Source of the DNA: JAGVSR01 sp963825555
Lineage (GTDB): Bacteria; Pseudomonadota; Alphaproteobacteria; Rhizobiales; Hyphomicrobiaceae
Reading direction: 5' to 3'
NCBI GenBank assembly: GCA_963825555.1
Contig: CAWGTZ010000002.1
Coordinates: 66,541-130,540 of the forward strand
Length of the DNA: 64,000 bases
In this document: piece by piece, positions 1-9,057 of the stretch
Layout of the letters: each line of letters opens with the position of its first letter
Position numbering within the stretch: position 1 is the stretch's first letter
Notes under the pieces: model-generated
Told to the model about the DNA's origin: nothing
Databases searched by the model: none
What the model saw: the letters and a program-made list of their open reading frames with translations, nothing else
Made by a program: the position numbers and the translations under genes

Positions 1-740
1 ACCGCCGCCGCATCGCTTCCGCGAGCGCCATCGACATTGATCACTGCCGGCGCGCCCGCCGGCAGCAGATCAGTGAAGAGCCGCATCTTGGCTGCAAAGT
101 AATGCTCAATCGTAGGATGATAATCCATGTGATCGCGGCCGAGGTTCGTGAAGGCCGCCGCCTTGATCCTCACGCCGTCGAGCCGGTGCTGATCGAGACC
201 GTGCGATGATGCTTCCATCGCAAGGTGGGTCGTGCCCTCCGCGGCCAGACGAGACAATGTCTTGTGCAGCGAGATCGGATCGGGCGTCGTGAGAGACCCA
301 TACACCGTACCCTTTGGACTGACAACGCCGATTGTGCCGAGCGACGCCGCAGGATGTCCGCACGCAGCAAAAAGTTGCCGGGTAAACTCCGCGACGGATG
401 TCTTCCCACTCGTTCCCGTCACCGCGACGATGGCGGCCGGCTGCCCCGGATGGAAGTGCGCCGCCAAATGCGCGAGCGCCAGTCGCGGATCGGCCGACCG
501 AAGCACGGGGATGGGCACGCCATCGGGCACGACGGCGCTCATCGCGGCAACCGCAGCGACCGCACCGTTCTGCGCGGCATCCAGAATGTATCTACCTCCA
601 TCAGCCTTGGTGCCGGGGATGGCGACAAAGATGTCCCCGGAGTGCACGCTCCGGCTGTCTGAGGAAAGCCCCGTGACCTCCAGCGAAGCGGCGGCCGCAG
701 GCACGTCAAAAAGGTGGCCGGGGATCTCTGAAAGCCGCAT
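1..740 (-). CDS. murE: UDP-N-acetylmuramoyl-tripeptide synthetase MurE, 5' part only
   Basis: Partial gene: about 246 N-terminal residues are inside the window and the rest runs off the left edge. By family it adds the third-position diamino acid to UDP-MurNAc-Ala-Glu with ATP in the cytoplasm. Seen on the minus strand: a Mur N-terminal domain, the ATP loop VTGTSGKTS near residue 107, TTPD near 153 and MEASSHGLDQHR near 180, in the usual MurE order. The ATG giving MRLSEIPGHLF fits family N-termini, and an in-frame start further upstream has no homology support. Oddity: no ftsI precedes it, although ftsI-murE is the common dcw order. MurF-like identity is unlikely given the MEASSH-type motif. 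Confidence 0.93.
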   Translation of the reverse strand, partial: MRLSEIPGHLFDVPAAAASLEVTGLSSDSRSVHSGDIFVAIPGTKADGGRYILDAAQNGAVAAVAAMSAVVPDGVPIPVLRSADPRLALAHLAAHFHPGQPAAIVAVTGTSGKTSVAEFTRQLFAACGHPAASLGTIGVVSPKGTVYGSLTTPDPISLHKTLSRLAAEGTTHLAMEASSHGLDQHRLDGVRIKAAAFTNLGRDHMDYHPTIEHYFAAKMRLFTDLLPAGAPAVINVDGARGSDAAA

Positions 741-1885
741 CGTGAGCCTTCGCAGCAGAGAGGATACGGACCAGGGCGGTCATCGCCCAAAGCACCGAGC
801 CATCGGGTTTAGGTTGCGTTGCGGCGTCCGTCAAACGGACCGCACCACGCCCGGGCTATCCAGCAGTCCAAACACAAGCATCTCGCCTCAAGTGCGGTTT
901 CGCCGCGATTGATATGACGTCATACAAATCCCAAAAGTCACGATTTTTCAGGCCGTCAGCCGTGGTCCAGCAGTCAACTTGTATAGTCCTGCAATTGGGT
1001 GGCAAACCGTGATGAATCCGTTCAATTGAGCGCCACCTTACGGCCTGCCCGTGCAGCCCGTACCGGTCTGCAAGAGCGGCCCCTGATATGGGCCATCGGA
1101 CGATCCGGTCGTGGCGGCCGGCGAAATCGTGTGTGCTGGAGGCACGGGCACGGAATTCGCGAACGCTATGCCGTCAACTAAATTGACCCCTCGCGGCGTC
1201 TTCAGGCTGGCAGGAACCTGCAATTCAGCATGCTCGTGCCTGACCTTGAGATCGATGTGAGCAAGACGTCGGCAAGCGCCTCGTTTTCGCCTCAGGCGGA
1301 ATGGTGACGGGCGACATGAACGACCAATGTCGCACATGCCATTGCGGATGCCCCCGCCGCTCTCAAAGGTCGACGACGAGATCGAGATCGGCCGGACCGG
1401 AGGTACGGGGAGACATCAATCTCGAACCGCACTCGCTCAAGGCCAAGCCGTTCATTACATGCTGGGTCGTGAAAGTTTCCGCGGCGACATTTCGCGTGCC
1501 GCCAGTACTGGCGTGAATTGCAGAACCTTCGGCGGCAACGTCCACTCCGGCATCAATATGCGCCTCAACTGAGCGTGAGCCCCACGGCAGCACGGACCAC
1601 GCCATCACGTGCGCGTGACATCTGTCGTGAACGGGCAGATACCATCGCAAGCGCCGGAAAACGGGCCTTTTTGGGCGATGGCGCATTGCCATCTTGTCAT
1701 GTTGAAGCGCGCGCGCCCCGCGGCTCACGCGGACTCACATTTGCTGTCCGCGATCCAACGCGAACGTGACTGGCATTGAAGGCCAGCCACTCCTAGATGG
1801 GCTCCATGGGCGGTGCCAATGCGCGCCGGACCGAAGAGGCAGATCATTGTCTCGGTATTCAAAAGATCAACGAGGAGACCTGAGA
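741..1885. other. Long gap without a supported gene upstream of murE
   Basis: I see no gene I can defend here. All six frames contain only short open stretches. The plus strand at about 1100-1260 and 1327-1572 looks faintly coding-like (Cys- and Gly-containing runs such as AGEIVCAGGTGTEF), but it is interrupted by stops and matches no family I know, so a decayed gene is possible. A perfect 12-base palindrome, TATGACGTCATA, lies at 913-924, about 170 bases upstream of murE, and could be an operator. The promoter of murE must lie in this stretch. Confidence 0.5.
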
Positions 1886-2191
1886 ATGACCCGTACGTTT
1901 ACCTTGGTTGCCGCACTGGCCGCTGGCTTTGCTGGTCCCGCTTTCGCGGGAGATGCGCCCGCGACAACCGCCGACGCCCAGGCTATCCAGTCGCAAGCCG
2001 CTCATCAGGCTGCCATCGCCAATCAGAGCCAGATGCGCGCTTTCCTTGCCGCACAGGGCTACATCGTGACGTCCGATCTCAATCGCGACAACTCGGGCCG
2101 CTGGGTCGGCACCGCGCTCAAGAACGGCAAGGTCGTCGCCGTCGCCGTGAAGATGCCTCCGCGCACGCCTGCGGCTTCCTTGACGAACTAA
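1886..2191 (+). CDS. Small secreted PepSY-like protein
   Basis: Unnamed 101-residue protein. Residues 1-20 form a clear Sec signal peptide ending in AFAG, so it should be periplasmic. The mature part has an Ala/Gln-rich helix, then a short beta unit (FLAAQGYIVTSDL...GRWVGTALKNG) that resembles the PepSY-like fold of small periplasmic proteins. The start is set by a purine-rich site (GAGGAGA) about seven bases upstream and by the signal peptide; an upstream in-frame ATG would destroy the signal peptide. It appears monocistronic, with a strong hairpin after the stop. No partner or substrate can be inferred. Confidence 0.75.
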   Translation: MTRTFTLVAALAAGFAGPAFAGDAPATTADAQAIQSQAAHQAAIANQSQMRAFLAAQGYIVTSDLNRDNSGRWVGTALKNGKVVAVAVKMPPRTPAASLTN

Positions 2192-2249
2192 CGTTGCGAG
2201 ACGTGTTCGCAACCTGCGCCGGCCGTGCTCGAACGGCCGGTGCAAACCA

Positions 2250-2285
2250 AGCGCCCGCTGTGTTTCACAGCCGGGCGCTATTTCA
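2250..2285 (+). terminator. Rho-independent terminator of the PepSY-like gene
   Basis: Stem AGCGCCCG-CTGTG pairs with CACAG-CGGGCGCT around a TTT loop and is followed by ATTTCATTT. Two further perfect stems (GTTGCGA/TCGCAAC and CGGCCGT/ACGGCCG) lie between the stop codon and this hairpin. Confidence 0.75.
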
Positions 2286-2509
2286 TTTCTGGAAAGAATA
2301 TTGAGTCCGGTTGCATGCCTGTTGTGCAGCGCTGAACTTCCGCTCCCCTTTGTCTGAAGGGCTTGATCGGTCGGGGCGATCAATTTCTGGGCATGTTTCT
2401 ATTGGCATTGCCTGAATAGTGATCCCATCTTCCAGCTGTTCCGATTGGGGCGCAGATCCCGGCGGATAACAGTCCATCTGACAAAAACATCAACAGCTAG
2501 GGGATTATC

Positions 2510-2704
2510 ATGAAGATCCGTATCGCAGCGCTGGCCGTGGTCGCCGCAGCATTCCTTGCCGTGCCTGCCAATGCCAACACGAACACGACGCTGACGCCCT
2601 CGCAGCCCACCGCCCAGACCCCCTGGATGGAGGCAAACAGCGATCGCAAGATCTGCCAGATCTGCCCGGGGCGTCCGCGCAACGTCTGCCGCTGCCCGTC
2701 GTAA
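2510..2704 (+). CDS. Very small secreted four-cysteine protein
   Basis: Unrecognised 64-residue protein. Residues 1-22 are a typical Sec signal peptide with an ANA cleavage site. The mature peptide of about 42 residues is Thr/Pro-rich and ends with four cysteines in the pattern C-x2-C-x8-C-x-C (CQICPGRPRNVCRC), which could form two disulfides or bind a metal in the periplasm. The start follows AGGGGATTATC. The gene stands alone between two terminators, so no operon partner helps to assign a role. Confidence 0.65.
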   Translation: MKIRIAALAVVAAAFLAVPANANTNTTLTPSQPTAQTPWMEANSDRKICQICPGRPRNVCRCPS

Positions 2705-2786
2705 CGGCAAACTGCGAAACCGGAGCAATCCGGTTCGCACTCGGGAGAGAACTTCGTCGGCTCCACCGTCCTGTCGGCGAGGTAGG

Positions 2787-2826
2787 GGCGCCCGCTGCGA
2801 TGAGCAGTTGGGCGCCTTCTCTTTTT
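2787..2826 (+). terminator. Rho-independent terminator of the four-cysteine gene
   Basis: GGCGCCC and GGGCGCC pair, extended by CTGC/GCAG around GATGA, followed by a T-rich tail (CTTTTT). The tail is on the plus side only, so this serves the upstream small gene and not the convergent aspS. Confidence 0.8.
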
Positions 2827-2836
2827 GGTGGCGCCG

Positions 2837-4642
2837 CTAGGACTTCTTGGGATCCTGCACCACGCGGATGGATAGCTCGCGCAGCTGCTTGGGCGAGGCT
2901 TCCCCGGGCGCGTTCATGAGCAGATCGCTGGCCTGCTGATTCATGGGGAACAGGGCCACCTCGCGAACGGTCTTGCAGCCCGTCAGCAGCATCACCATTC
3001 GCTCGATACCGGCCGCCATGCCGCCGTGGGGCGGGGCACCGTACTGGAATGCGCGGTAAAGACCGCTGAAGCGGGCTTCGACGTCTGCACGGCTCATGCC
3101 CGTTATCTCGAACGCCTTGACCATCGTTTCCGGCAGGTGATTACGCACCGAGCCCGAGGCGATCTCGTAGCCGTTGCAGACAAGATCGAACTGGTTGGCC
3201 TTGAGGGCCAGGAGCGCATCGCGGCCTTCCTTCTCCGCCGCCACCAGCGCGTCGTGCCCGCCCTTGGGCATGGAGAAGGGATTGTGCGAGAACTCGATCT
3301 TCTTCTCGTCCTCATCCCATTCGTAGAACGGAAAATCGACGATCCACGCGAGTTCGAAACGGTTCTCGTCGATGAGCTTCAATTCGTGGCCGACGCGGTC
3401 GCGCGCGGCACCTGCGAATTTGTGGAAGTTCGCAGGGTTGCCGGCGGCGAAGAATACGGCGTCCCCGGTCTTGAGGCCGAGTTGCTGCTGGATCGCGCCG
3501 GTCCGCTCAGGCCCGATGTTCTTGGCGATGGGACCCGCCCCCGCGGCCCCCTCCTCCTCGCGCCAGAAGACATAGCCGAGCCCCGGCTGGCCTTCGCCCT
3601 GCGCCCAGGAATTCATTCGGTCGCAGAAGGCGCGGGAACCGCCGGTCGGCGCCGGGATTGCCCACACGCGGACTTTCGTATCCTTCTCGATCATGCCGGC
3701 GAAGACCTTGAACCCCGAGCCACGGAAATGTTCGGTCACATCCTGCATTTCGATCGGATTGCGCAAATCGGGCTTGTCGGAGCCGTACTTTGCGATGGCC
3801 ACGTCGTGAGGAATCCGCGGCCACGTCTTGGTCACCGGCTTGCCGTCCGCAAATTCTTCGAAGAGCGCGGTCAACACCGGCTCCATGGTGGAGAAAATGT
3901 CCTCCTGCTCGACGAAGCTCATCTCCACGTCGAGCTGGTAGAACTCGCCCGGCAAGCGATCTGCCCGCGGGTCCTCGTCGCGAAAGCAGGGCGCGATCTG
4001 GAAATAACGGTCGAAGCCGGAGACCATCAGCAGCTGCTTGTACTGCTGCGGCGCCTGAGGAAGGGCGTAGAACTTACCCGGATGAATGCGCGACGGAACG
4101 AGGAAGTCACGCGCGCCTTCCGGCGAGGACGCTGTCAGGATCGGCGTGGGAAACTCGTTGAAACCCGCCGCATGCATGCGCTGCCGGATCGACTTGGTGA
4201 TCTCCAGCCTCTTCATGATAATGGCGTGCAGCGTCTCGCGCCTCAGATCGAGGAAGCGGTACTGAAGGCGCAGGTCTTCGGGATAGTCGGGCTCGCCGAA
4301 GACCGGTACGGGCAGTTCCTTGGCCTCGGACAACACCTCAATCTCGTTCGCGTAGATCTCGATCTCGCCCGTGGAGAGTTCCGGGTTGACTGTGCCCTCC
4401 GGGCGCTGCCTCACCTTACCGTCGATACGGACAACCCATTCCGAGCGCAGAGCCTCGGCGGTCTTGAAGGCGGGGCTGTCGGGATCGGCCACAACCTGGG
4501 TCACGCCGTAGTGGTCGCGCAGGTCGATGAACAGCACGCCGCCATGGTCGCGCACGCGGTGGACCCAGCCGGAGAGCCGCACGACATTGCCGATGTGGGA
4601 CGCTCTGAGGTCGCCACAGGTGTTGGAACGGTAACGGTGCAT
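2837..4642 (-). CDS. aspS: Aspartate--tRNA(Asp/Asn) ligase
   Basis: Class II aminoacyl-tRNA synthetase of about 601 residues, the normal bacterial length. An N-terminal OB-fold binds the anticodon (GWVHRVRDHGGVLFIDLRD), followed by the catalytic core with FLDLRRETLH (motif 1), FRDEDPRADRLPGEF (motif 2), the bacterial GAD insertion in the middle, and GIERMVMLL (motif 3) near the C-terminus. MHRYRSNTCGDL is taken as the start because family N-termini begin there; an upstream ATG adds 22 unlikely residues. Alphaproteobacterial members are often non-discriminating and feed a GatCAB pathway; that property is inference. The long open frame on the opposite strand is a GC artefact. Confidence 0.97.
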   Translation of the reverse strand: MHRYRSNTCGDLRASHIGNVVRLSGWVHRVRDHGGVLFIDLRDHYGVTQVVADPDSPAFKTAEALRSEWVVRIDGKVRQRPEGTVNPELSTGEIEIYANEIEVLSEAKELPVPVFGEPDYPEDLRLQYRFLDLRRETLHAIIMKRLEITKSIRQRMHAAGFNEFPTPILTASSPEGARDFLVPSRIHPGKFYALPQAPQQYKQLLMVSGFDRYFQIAPCFRDEDPRADRLPGEFYQLDVEMSFVEQEDIFSTMEPVLTALFEEFADGKPVTKTWPRIPHDVAIAKYGSDKPDLRNPIEMQDVTEHFRGSGFKVFAGMIEKDTKVRVWAIPAPTGGSRAFCDRMNSWAQGEGQPGLGYVFWREEEGAAGAGPIAKNIGPERTGAIQQQLGLKTGDAVFFAAGNPANFHKFAGAARDRVGHELKLIDENRFELAWIVDFPFYEWDEDEKKIEFSHNPFSMPKGGHDALVAAEKEGRDALLALKANQFDLVCNGYEIASGSVRNHLPETMVKAFEITGMSRADVEARFSGLYRAFQYGAPPHGGMAAGIERMVMLLTGCKTVREVALFPMNQQASDLLMNAPGEASPKQLRELSIRVVQDPKKS

Positions 4643-4929
4643 GCTGGCCGCGGCCATGGCCCAGATCCCTTGTCGCTGTCGGGGGAAAATCGGGCCGGAG
4701 AAGCGCACGGGGTATGGTGAATGTCAAGGCCGGCGGGCCGCCGGTCGCGGGGCCTCCAGCCGTCCCCTGCCAACCCCGCAGTCCGGGCGCAAAGGTGCGG
4801 CCAGACGGTGGCATCGGGAGCGAAGGGGTAACGGAACCTTAACCATGAGCCGGTAACGATTTGGTAAGCCGATCAGGACGCGGAAAGACGAGCCACCGGC
4901 TACCAGACCTCAGCGTGTTGGAACTTGCC

Positions 4930-5193
4930 ATGAAAACGGACAACCTCGACATTCGCAGCCTTGAGGAACTTTTGGAGCGCCATACCGGCTCCTCCGGCCA
5001 TGACGGCTCTGGGGAGGATGCCGAGCATCCCCTGGCAAAGGAGCTTCGCACCATCCTGGCGAGCCCCGGCGCCCACCGGGTTGGCGACTTGGCGAAGGTT
5101 GTCGATGACATCCTGCGCGAGATGTCCATGCTGGCCCCGGCGGCCGCGACTCACGAGGCGGACGACGACCAGCAGGCCGACGAGTTGGCATAA
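4930..5193 (+). CDS. Hypothetical acidic protein upstream of rnd
   Basis: Unrecognised protein of 87 residues, divergent from aspS and about 200 bases upstream of rnd on the same strand. It is acidic at the C-terminus (EADDDQQADELA), has no signal peptide or membrane segment, and a likely amphipathic helix (VGDLAKVVDDILREM). The start MKTDNLDIRSLEELLERH was preferred over an upstream GTG/ATG in the same frame because sequence before it is low in coding character. A poly-C run follows the stop. It may be a real small gene, but competing frames exist on the other strand. Confidence 0.5.
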   Translation: MKTDNLDIRSLEELLERHTGSSGHDGSGEDAEHPLAKELRTILASPGAHRVGDLAKVVDDILREMSMLAPAAATHEADDDQQADELA

Positions 5194-5392
5194 GTTCGCC
5201 GCCCCCCCCCACTCAGCCGAACCCCGACCTGTCGGCCGGTTGCGGGGCCGGACACGGCGCCAAGCCGGGTCGCGCCGGTTTGGCCACCCACCAAACGCCG
5301 ATCGGAACGGCGCTCCGGGGCACCCATGACGACAGTGCGCCGCGCCCGCAGAGCTATTTTCTTCTGCCCGTTCTGTTGTATACCGACCACCG

Positions 5393-6553
5393 ATGCATCT
5401 CGTTACGTCCACCTCTGATCTCATCCAGGTCTGCAATCGCCTCTCGTCGGCCGAGTTCATAACGGTCGATACCGAGTTCATGCGCGAGCAGACCTTCTGG
5501 CCCGAACTCTGCCTCGTGCAGGTCGCCTCCGACACTGTCGAGGCGATCATCGATCCGCTGGCTCCGGGCATCGACCTCAAGGCCTTCTATGCGCTCATGG
5601 CGAATGAGCAGGTGACGAAGGTTTTTCACGCCGCCCGCCAAGACATAGAGATCATGTATTCGGAGGCCGGGCTCATTCCCGCGCCCATCTTTGATACGCA
5701 GGTCGCCGCCTCCGTGTGCGGCTACGGGGACAGCGTCAGCTACGTGAACCTCGTCAAGGACATCACCGGACACGACATCGACAAGTCCTCGCGCTTCACC
5801 GATTGGAGCCGGCGCCCGCTCTCGGAGAAGCAGCTGGTCTACGCGCTCGGCGACGTCACGCACCTGCGCGATGTCTACCTCCAGCTGCGCTCGAAGCTGG
5901 ATTCGACCGGACGGACGTCGTGGCTCGACGAGGAGATGGCCTATCTCACGCATCCCGAAACGTACGAGACGCGCCCCGAGGATGCCTGGCGGCGCCTGAA
6001 GATGCGCACGCGCAACCGCAAGTCCTTCGGCGTCTTGATCGAGCTGGCGGCCTGGCGGGAGCAGGTCGCCCAGTCTCAGAATGTTCCGCGCAGCCGCGTT
6101 CTGCGCGACGAGGCGCTCTACGATATCGCCAATCAGATGCCGACAAACTCCGAACAGCTCGGCGGGCTTAGAACCCTGAGCGACGGGTTCTCCCGTTCCC
6201 AGCGCGCCAGGGAGATCATCGAGGCGGTGAAGCGCGGCCTCGAGCTTGATCCCAAATCGTTGCCGCCCATGAGCCAAAACCGGCCGGTTTCGGCCGAAGC
6301 TGGCGCTACGATCGAACTGTTGAAGGTCCTTCTGAAGGCGGCCGCGGCACGCCATCGCGTTGCGCCGAGGCTGATCGCGGGCGCAGACGAGCTGGAGCGG
6401 ATCGCGGCGGAAGACGAACCCGATGTGTTGGCACTGAAGGGCTGGCGCCGGCAGCTTTTCGGGGAGGACGCCCTGCGCCTGAAGCGCGGGCAGTTGGCCC
6501 TGACGCTGGCAGGCGGCGAGGTGATGATCATCCCCGGCGGGCGTGAGGACTAG
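5393..6553 (+). CDS. rnd: Ribonuclease D
   Basis: 3'-5' exoribonuclease of the DEDDy class that trims tRNA and other stable RNA 3' ends. The 386-residue product has the exonuclease domain first: VDTEFMRE (Asp/Glu metal pair) near residue 24, HAARQDIEIM near 80, and the third motif around TDWSRRPLSEKQLVYALGD with the catalytic Tyr/Asp. An HRDC-type helical domain follows at about 210-290 (ELAAWREQVAQSQNVPRSRV). Its 3' end overlaps the convergent DnaJ-like gene by four bases. Confidence 0.95.
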   Translation: MHLVTSTSDLIQVCNRLSSAEFITVDTEFMREQTFWPELCLVQVASDTVEAIIDPLAPGIDLKAFYALMANEQVTKVFHAARQDIEIMYSEAGLIPAPIFDTQVAASVCGYGDSVSYVNLVKDITGHDIDKSSRFTDWSRRPLSEKQLVYALGDVTHLRDVYLQLRSKLDSTGRTSWLDEEMAYLTHPETYETRPEDAWRRLKMRTRNRKSFGVLIELAAWREQVAQSQNVPRSRVLRDEALYDIANQMPTNSEQLGGLRTLSDGFSRSQRAREIIEAVKRGLELDPKSLPPMSQNRPVSAEAGATIELLKVLLKAAAARHRVAPRLIAGADELERIAAEDEPDVLALKGWRRQLFGEDALRLKRGQLALTLAGGEVMIIPGGRED

Positions 6554-7446
6554 GACGACTTCCGGCCGGGATCGTAGCCGTGCGATGTGCGCCAAGTGCG
6601 CAGAAAATCCGCTAGGCTGTCGTCGATTTTTTCCGGCAAGACGATGCGGACAGTTACGAGCTGATCGCCCGTGTTCCCCGCCGTCGCATTGACGATGCCC
6701 TTGCCCTTGAGTCGGAACACGCGGCCTGAACTCGTTCCCGGCGGGATCGTGAGCTGCACCCGTCCGGTCAGCGTCGGGATCTCGACTTTGGCGCCGAGAA
6801 CGGCCTCATCGATCGTCAGGGGACATTCGCAGGTCAGGTCGTCGCCGCTTCGCTTGAAGACCGGATGCGAGCGGACGCGGATCTCAACCAGCGCATCTCC
6901 CGGCTGGCCACCGTTGAAGCCCGGCTGGCCCTTGCCCTTGAGACGGAGAACCTGCCCTTCGACGACGCCGGAGGGCACATTGAGATCGAGTGCGGCCCCG
7001 CCGGGCATCGTCACCCTCTTGCGGACGCCCGCCGCCGCCTCGACGAAATCGAGATCGATCGTATAGCGCGCATCCTGACCCCGCATGGGCCGCACGCGGC
7101 CGGCCGATCTGAAGCCTGCAAAAATGTCGCTGAAGGGATCGTCGGAATCGAAACCGGAATACCCTGCCCCCCAGCGCGCACCGCCCCCCGCCCCGGCCCC
7201 AGCCCATCCCGTCGGCCGGCGCGGATCGCCCGCCGCATCGATCTCGCCGCGGTCAAAAGCCTTCTTCTTCTCAGGATCACCCAGGATGTCGAAGGCAACC
7301 GTCACCTTCTTGAACCGCTCTTCCGCAGCCTGATCTGGATTGACATCAGGATGCAGCTCCTTGACGAGCTGCCGGTAGCGGCGGCGGATTTCATCCTCGC
7401 TCGCCGTGCGGGAAACGCCGAGTACCTGATAGGGATCATCAGCCAT
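6550..7446 (-). CDS. DnaJ/CbpA-type J-domain co-chaperone
   Basis: 298-residue co-chaperone expected to stimulate DnaK ATPase and deliver clients. The N-terminal J domain is complete, with the HPD tripeptide in LHPDVNPD near residue 33. A Gly/Phe-rich linker follows (about 76-105), then the two-lobed DnaJ C-terminal substrate domain (IPPGTSSGRVFRLKGKG). The Cys-rich zinc-finger domain of true DnaJ is absent, so it is a CbpA-like type B protein. It starts 54 bases after ppx ends, on the opposite side of rnd, and may be co-transcribed with ppk1-ppx. Confidence 0.92.
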   Translation of the reverse strand: MADDPYQVLGVSRTASEDEIRRRYRQLVKELHPDVNPDQAAEERFKKVTVAFDILGDPEKKKAFDRGEIDAAGDPRRPTGWAGAGAGGGARWGAGYSGFDSDDPFSDIFAGFRSAGRVRPMRGQDARYTIDLDFVEAAAGVRKRVTMPGGAALDLNVPSGVVEGQVLRLKGKGQPGFNGGQPGDALVEIRVRSHPVFKRSGDDLTCECPLTIDEAVLGAKVEIPTLTGRVQLTIPPGTSSGRVFRLKGKGIVNATAGNTGDQLVTVRIVLPEKIDDSLADFLRTWRTSHGYDPGRKSS

Positions 7447-7500
7447 TTCGACAGACCACAGTCGCGCCGTTCACCATATGCAGCATTCCAATTCGCCCCG

Positions 7501-9057
7501 CTACGGCGCCAACCGGATCTCACCCGTGTGGCCCAGAAGAGAAGCCAGCACGTCGAAGCGCCGTCGCAGTCGCTCGCCATCCAGATCGGCGTGGGCGCGC
7601 GGAAGCGTCAGAACCAGCTTGTTCCCATTATAGGTCAGCCGGGTCTCGTCGATCACACCGGGCATTCCGATTGACAGCATGTGGGCCACGCGAAGCGCAC
7701 CGCCAACGATCCGCGCACGCTTCAAGAGACGCCGGTCGATCCGGCCGGCAAGCTTCTGCGGCAGACCATCGTTGCGGTTCCCGTCCGTCCCCGTATGGCG
7801 AAAATAGACGGATAGACCCAGGAAAATGCGGCCTGGATGATCGATCCCGGTCATCCCTGCGTGCGCGATCTTGTCCAGGCTCTGATCGCCACGATAGTCG
7901 GGATGCACGCGCCAGGCGATGTCGGAGACGAGACAGGCCGCATGCCTCAAGCGCCGCTCATCACGCGTTTCATCCGGCCCGCCGCGCTCGAAGATCTGAT
8001 CCGTCCAGTCACACAATTCGAGCGCATGGGCGAGCGAGCGCGAACGTTGACGCGCAAACTCCTCGCAGAAGCTCAAAAGCGGATCCTTGGTGCGCTCGTG
8101 CGGCGGCAAAAGGCTATAGAGCAGGCCCTCGCGCACGCCATACACGGAAAAGACCACCGCCGACGGCTGCAACTGCTTCAGCAGACGCTCCAACACCAGA
8201 GCGCCGTAGGGCAGCACTTCCCTCCGGGCGCGCGCCACCTGCTCGATGCCGGCAATCGAACTCAATTTCTTGGCCCGCCGCACCGACTCGCAAAACTGAA
8301 TAGCGTCGCGCGTCGGGATCGAATAGCCCTGCATGATTCGCATGGGGTATTGGGTCTGCTGCATGTGCAGTTTAGCCAATGCGCGCCATGTCCCCCCGAC
8401 GGCGTAAAAAGGGCGGTCGCGTCCTCCGGACAGCCAGTCGACGCGCTCCAGCGTCTGATCAGCGATCTTGAGCGCGTCCTCCATCCGGCTGCCGGTCTGA
8501 TCGATCAGCCTCAGCCCGCCGAGCGGCAACGTAACGGCATTGTTCAGCACTTCGTCTTTGATGTCGATGAGTTCCAGACTGCCGCCGCCCAGATCACCGG
8601 CCACGCCATCCGGCTCGAGAAAGCCCATACGGATGCCCTGCGCGGCGAGCTGCGCTTCCTTCTCACCCGAGAGGATCTCGATGTGCGTCCCACAGACTTC
8701 TTCGGCCCGAGCAATGAAATCCGCCCCATCGCGCGCATCCCGCACAGCGGCCGTCGCAAAAGGCCTCAGGTTCTTCACCTTGAGAATGCGGGTGACGGCA
8801 TGAAAGCGCCTCAGAGCCTCGATCGCGCGGTCGATGGCCTCCGACCCGAGCTGTCCGGTCGTTGCCACGGTCCGGCCGAGGCCGCACAGAACCTTTTCGT
8901 TGAAGATCGGGGTTGGCGATCGAACAGCACCTTCGTAGACGACGAGGCGCACCGAGTTGGACCCGATGTCGATGACGCCGATCGGCTCCAGCTCGCGCGG
9001 GCGGCCACCAGCTCCCAGGATCTGCATCAGGCTCGTCACGTCGGATCCCTGCTTCAA
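7501..9057 (-). CDS. ppx: Exopolyphosphatase, Ppx/GppA family
   Basis: 518-residue member of the ASKHA phosphatase family that removes terminal phosphate from polyphosphate (or converts pppGpp to ppGpp). Visible motifs are the N-terminal phosphate-1 loop GVIDIGSNSVRLVVYEG near residue 26 and the DLGGGSLEL nucleotide/phosphate motif near 155. The length matches the longer two-part Ppx proteins with a C-terminal HD-like helical domain. It overlaps the 3' end of ppk1 by four bases (ATGA), a sign of translational coupling between synthesis and breakdown of polyphosphate. Confidence 0.94.
   Translation of the reverse strand: MKQGSDVTSLMQILGAGGRPRELEPIGVIDIGSNSVRLVVYEGAVRSPTPIFNEKVLCGLGRTVATTGQLGSEAIDRAIEALRRFHAVTRILKVKNLRPFATAAVRDARDGADFIARAEEVCGTHIEILSGEKEAQLAAQGIRMGFLEPDGVAGDLGGGSLELIDIKDEVLNNAVTLPLGGLRLIDQTGSRMEDALKIADQTLERVDWLSGGRDRPFYAVGGTWRALAKLHMQQTQYPMRIMQGYSIPTRDAIQFCESVRRAKKLSSIAGIEQVARARREVLPYGALVLERLLKQLQPSAVVFSVYGVREGLLYSLLPPHERTKDPLLSFCEEFARQRSRSLAHALELCDWTDQIFERGGPDETRDERRLRHAACLVSDIAWRVHPDYRGDQSLDKIAHAGMTGIDHPGRIFLGLSVYFRHTGTDGNRNDGLPQKLAGRIDRRLLKRARIVGGALRVAHMLSIGMPGVIDETRLTYNGNKLVLTLPRAHADLDGERLRRRFDVLASLLGHTGEIRLAP

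Noticed and set aside
1038..1572. Short open frames on both strands in the gap upstream of murE
   Set aside because: No signal peptide, ribosome site or family match; frames contradict each other.
3026..4720. Long open frame of 564 codons on the plus strand opposite aspS
   Set aside because: It mirrors a highly conserved synthetase gene; composition is that of an antisense GC artefact and it has no recognisable domain.
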